A stretch of 64,000 nucleotides of DNA from Candidatus Kuenenia stuttgartensis. Lineage in GTDB: Bacteria; Pseudomonadota; Alphaproteobacteria; SMXS01. A program made the translations under genes and the position numbers. Below, piece after piece: positions 62,625 through 64,000 of this stretch. The stretch is from positions 1 through 64,000 of the forward strand of contig CALQFM020000011.1 of assembly GCA_943329845.2 (NCBI GenBank). The letters run 5' to 3'. Numbering within the stretch: position 1 is the stretch's first letter; every line of letters begins with the position of its first letter. The notes beneath the pieces are model-generated. The model had not been told where the DNA came from. It ran no database searches and worked only from the letters and a program-made list of their open reading frames with translations.

Positions 62625-63434
62625 ATGGATAAGAGGCAGGCGGAAACCGCCGAAAAGCAGATGGTCGAGGGTGCGGCCGAAGCCAAATTCGTCACCCGCG
62701 GCGTTCACGTCTTCTATGGCGAGAAGGAAGCCATCAAGGGCGTCGACCTGACGATCTACAACAACGAGGTCACGGCGCTGATCGGCCCGTCGGGCTGCGG
62801 CAAGTCGACCTATCTGCGGTGCCTGAACCGTATGAACGACACCGTCGAGAGCGCCCGCGTCACTGGCTCGATCCTGCTCGATGGGACCGACATCTACGAC
62901 AAGAAGGTCGACGTGGTGCAGCTCCGCGCCCGGGTCGGCATGGTGTTCCAGAAGCCGAACCCGTTCCCCAAGTCGATCTACGAAAACGTGGCGTACGGTC
63001 CCAAGATCCATGGCCTGGCCTCGAAGAAGGCCGACGTCGACGCGATCGTCGAGACCAGCCTGAAGAAGGCCGGCCTGTGGAACGAGGTCAGCGACCGGCT
63101 GGACACCCAGGGCACCGCGCTGTCGGGCGGCCAGCAGCAGCGCCTGTGCATCGCCCGCGCCATCGCGGTCAGCCCCGAGGTGATCCTGATGGACGAGCCG
63201 TGCTCGGCGCTCGATCCGATCGCGACCGCCAGGGTCGAGGAACTGATCGACGAGCTGCGCGAGAACTACGCCATCGTCATCGTCACCCATTCCATGCAGC
63301 AGGCGGCCCGCGTCTCACAGAAGACCGCCTTCTTCCATCTCGGCGACATCGTCGAGCACGGCCAAACCGAACAGATATTCACCAATCCGCGCGAGGAACG
63401 CACCCGGGACTACATCACCGGACGCTTCGGCTAG
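62625..63434 (+). CDS. pstB: Phosphate ABC transporter ATP-binding protein
   Basis: The ATPase subunit of the Pst transporter, 269 residues. Walker A is GPSGCGKST at 54-62, the signature is LSGGQQQRL, and Walker B is VILMDEP followed by the PstB-typical CSALDPIAT. The Q-loop region is [16 protein letters not shown]. The start at 62625 is favoured because GGAG lies at a proper distance; ATG 62616 would be too close to it. Confidence 0.95.
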   Translation: MDKRQAETAEKQMVEGAAEAKFVTRGVHVFYGEKEAIKGVDLTIYNNEVTALIGPSGCGKSTYLRCLNRMNDTVESARVTGSILLDGTDIYDKKVDVVQLRARVGMVFQKPNPFPKSIYENVAYGPKIHGLASKKADVDAIVETSLKKAGLWNEVSDRLDTQGTALSGGQQQRLCIARAIAVSPEVILMDEPCSALDPIATARVEELIDELRENYAIVIVTHSMQQAARVSQKTAFFHLGDIVEHGQTEQIFTNPREERTRDYITGRFG

Positions 63435-63460
63435 CGCTTCGCATCAAAGGCCAGACAGCA

Positions 63461-64000
63461 ATGCCCAACGACCACATCGTTTCTTCCTACGACAAGGAAC
63501 TGGAGAACCTGCGATCCAGCATCGCCCGCATGGGCGGACTGGCCGAGACGCAGATCGCCGGCGCCGTCGACGCCCTGTTCAAGCGCAGCGCCGAGCGGGC
63601 CGGGCAGGTGGTCGAGGCCGACAAGGCGCTCGACGACCTGGAAATCGCCATCGAGCGCGACGCCATCTCGATCCTGGCGCGGCGCCAGCCGATGGCGTCG
63701 GACCTGCGCGAGATCGTCTCGGCCCTGAAGATGTCGAGCATCCTCGAGCGCATCGGCGACTATTCGAAAAACATCGCCAAGCGGGTCACTGCCATCAACG
63801 AGTCGGACAATTTCCGCATCGTCCGCACCGTCGGTGACATGGCGAACCTGGTGCAGAAGATGCTCAAGGACGTGCTCGACGCCTATATCGACCAGGATGC
63901 GGTCAAGGCCATGGACGTTTGGGAGCGCGACGCGCCGGTGGACGAACTCTACAACAGTTTGTTCCGCGAGCTGCTGACCTACATGATGGAGGATGCAAGC
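63461..64000 (+). CDS. phoU: Phosphate transport system regulator PhoU (partial, runs off window)
   Basis: The first 180 codons of phoU; no stop is reached before base 64000. PhoU links the Pst transporter to PhoR and keeps the Pho response off when phosphate is sufficient. The N-terminal three-helix bundle is seen with SSYDKELENLRSSIARMGGL, the metal-binding EADKALDDLEIAIE and MASDLREIVSALKMSSILER, then GDYSKNIAKR. The second bundle is starting at the window end. It lies 26 bases after pstB. Confidence 0.95.
   Translation, partial: MPNDHIVSSYDKELENLRSSIARMGGLAETQIAGAVDALFKRSAERAGQVVEADKALDDLEIAIERDAISILARRQPMASDLREIVSALKMSSILERIGDYSKNIAKRVTAINESDNFRIVRTVGDMANLVQKMLKDVLDAYIDQDAVKAMDVWERDAPVDELYNSLFRELLTYMMEDAS

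Overview
This window is GC-rich, densely packed DNA that reads as the chromosome of an alphaproteobacterium. Supporting signs are the phoR-pstSCAB-phoU order with long PstC and PstA forms, the many acyl-CoA, SDR and Rieske catabolic genes, and dispersed palindromic repeats of a kind common in that class. No species can be named from the sequence. I see no rRNA, tRNA, CRISPR, transposase or phage gene, and no gene-free stretch over 300 bases. Bases 1-233 hold no recognisable gene.

Region by region. 234-8227 is a compact five-gene operon: three di-haem c-type cytochromes resembling the RoxA/MauG-like family, one mono-haem exported protein and one lipoprotein. 8277-14273 holds msrB, a Ser/Cys-repeat secreted protein, a phytanoyl-CoA dioxygenase-like protein, a VOC protein, an SDR and several unknowns. 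14292-18828 (minus) is a run of six genes: a YqcI/YcgG protein, a DUF1989 protein, a DedA protein and an ATP-grasp ligase, then an SDR without its usual catalytic Ser and Lys and a two-helix membrane protein. 18912-25663 holds an L,D-transpeptidase, an FKBP isomerase, a DDN-like nitroreductase, a small lipoprotein, a dienelactone hydrolase-like protein and an LLM/enoyl-CoA hydratase/acyl-CoA dehydrogenase operon.

25695-25872 is a nested inverted-repeat element directly before a polysaccharide flippase gene. 27467-33041 holds a ThuA-like protein, two small paralogous exported Cys proteins, an SDR, an MDR reductase, a monooxygenase-fold protein and an sbtA-sbtB pair (bicarbonate transporter with its PII-like partner). 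33161-45166 is the catabolic core: two tandem AMP-dependent acyl-CoA ligases, an aldehyde dehydrogenase, an enoyl-CoA hydratase, three tandem Rieske oxygenase alpha subunits with a Rieske ferredoxin, and a second ThuA-like protein. 45241-57206 carries a limonene-epoxide-hydrolase-like protein, a CMD protein, alcohol dehydrogenases around a P450 and an HpcH aldolase, an orphan NMT1-like binding protein coupled to an MFS/spermidine-synthase-like fusion, and a pair of acyl-CoA dehydrogenases.

57389-64000 is the phosphate-starvation block phoR, Pho box, pstS, pstC, pstA, pstB and phoU, the last cut by the window end. Overall the window suggests a metabolically versatile heterotroph that activates carboxylic acids to CoA esters, oxygenates aromatic, terpenoid or steroid-like substrates with Rieske and P450 enzymes, and finishes by beta-oxidation. 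The two most promising candidates for undescribed systems are the five-gene cytochrome operon (234-8227) and the YcgG-DUF1989-DedA-ATP-grasp operon (15852-18828).
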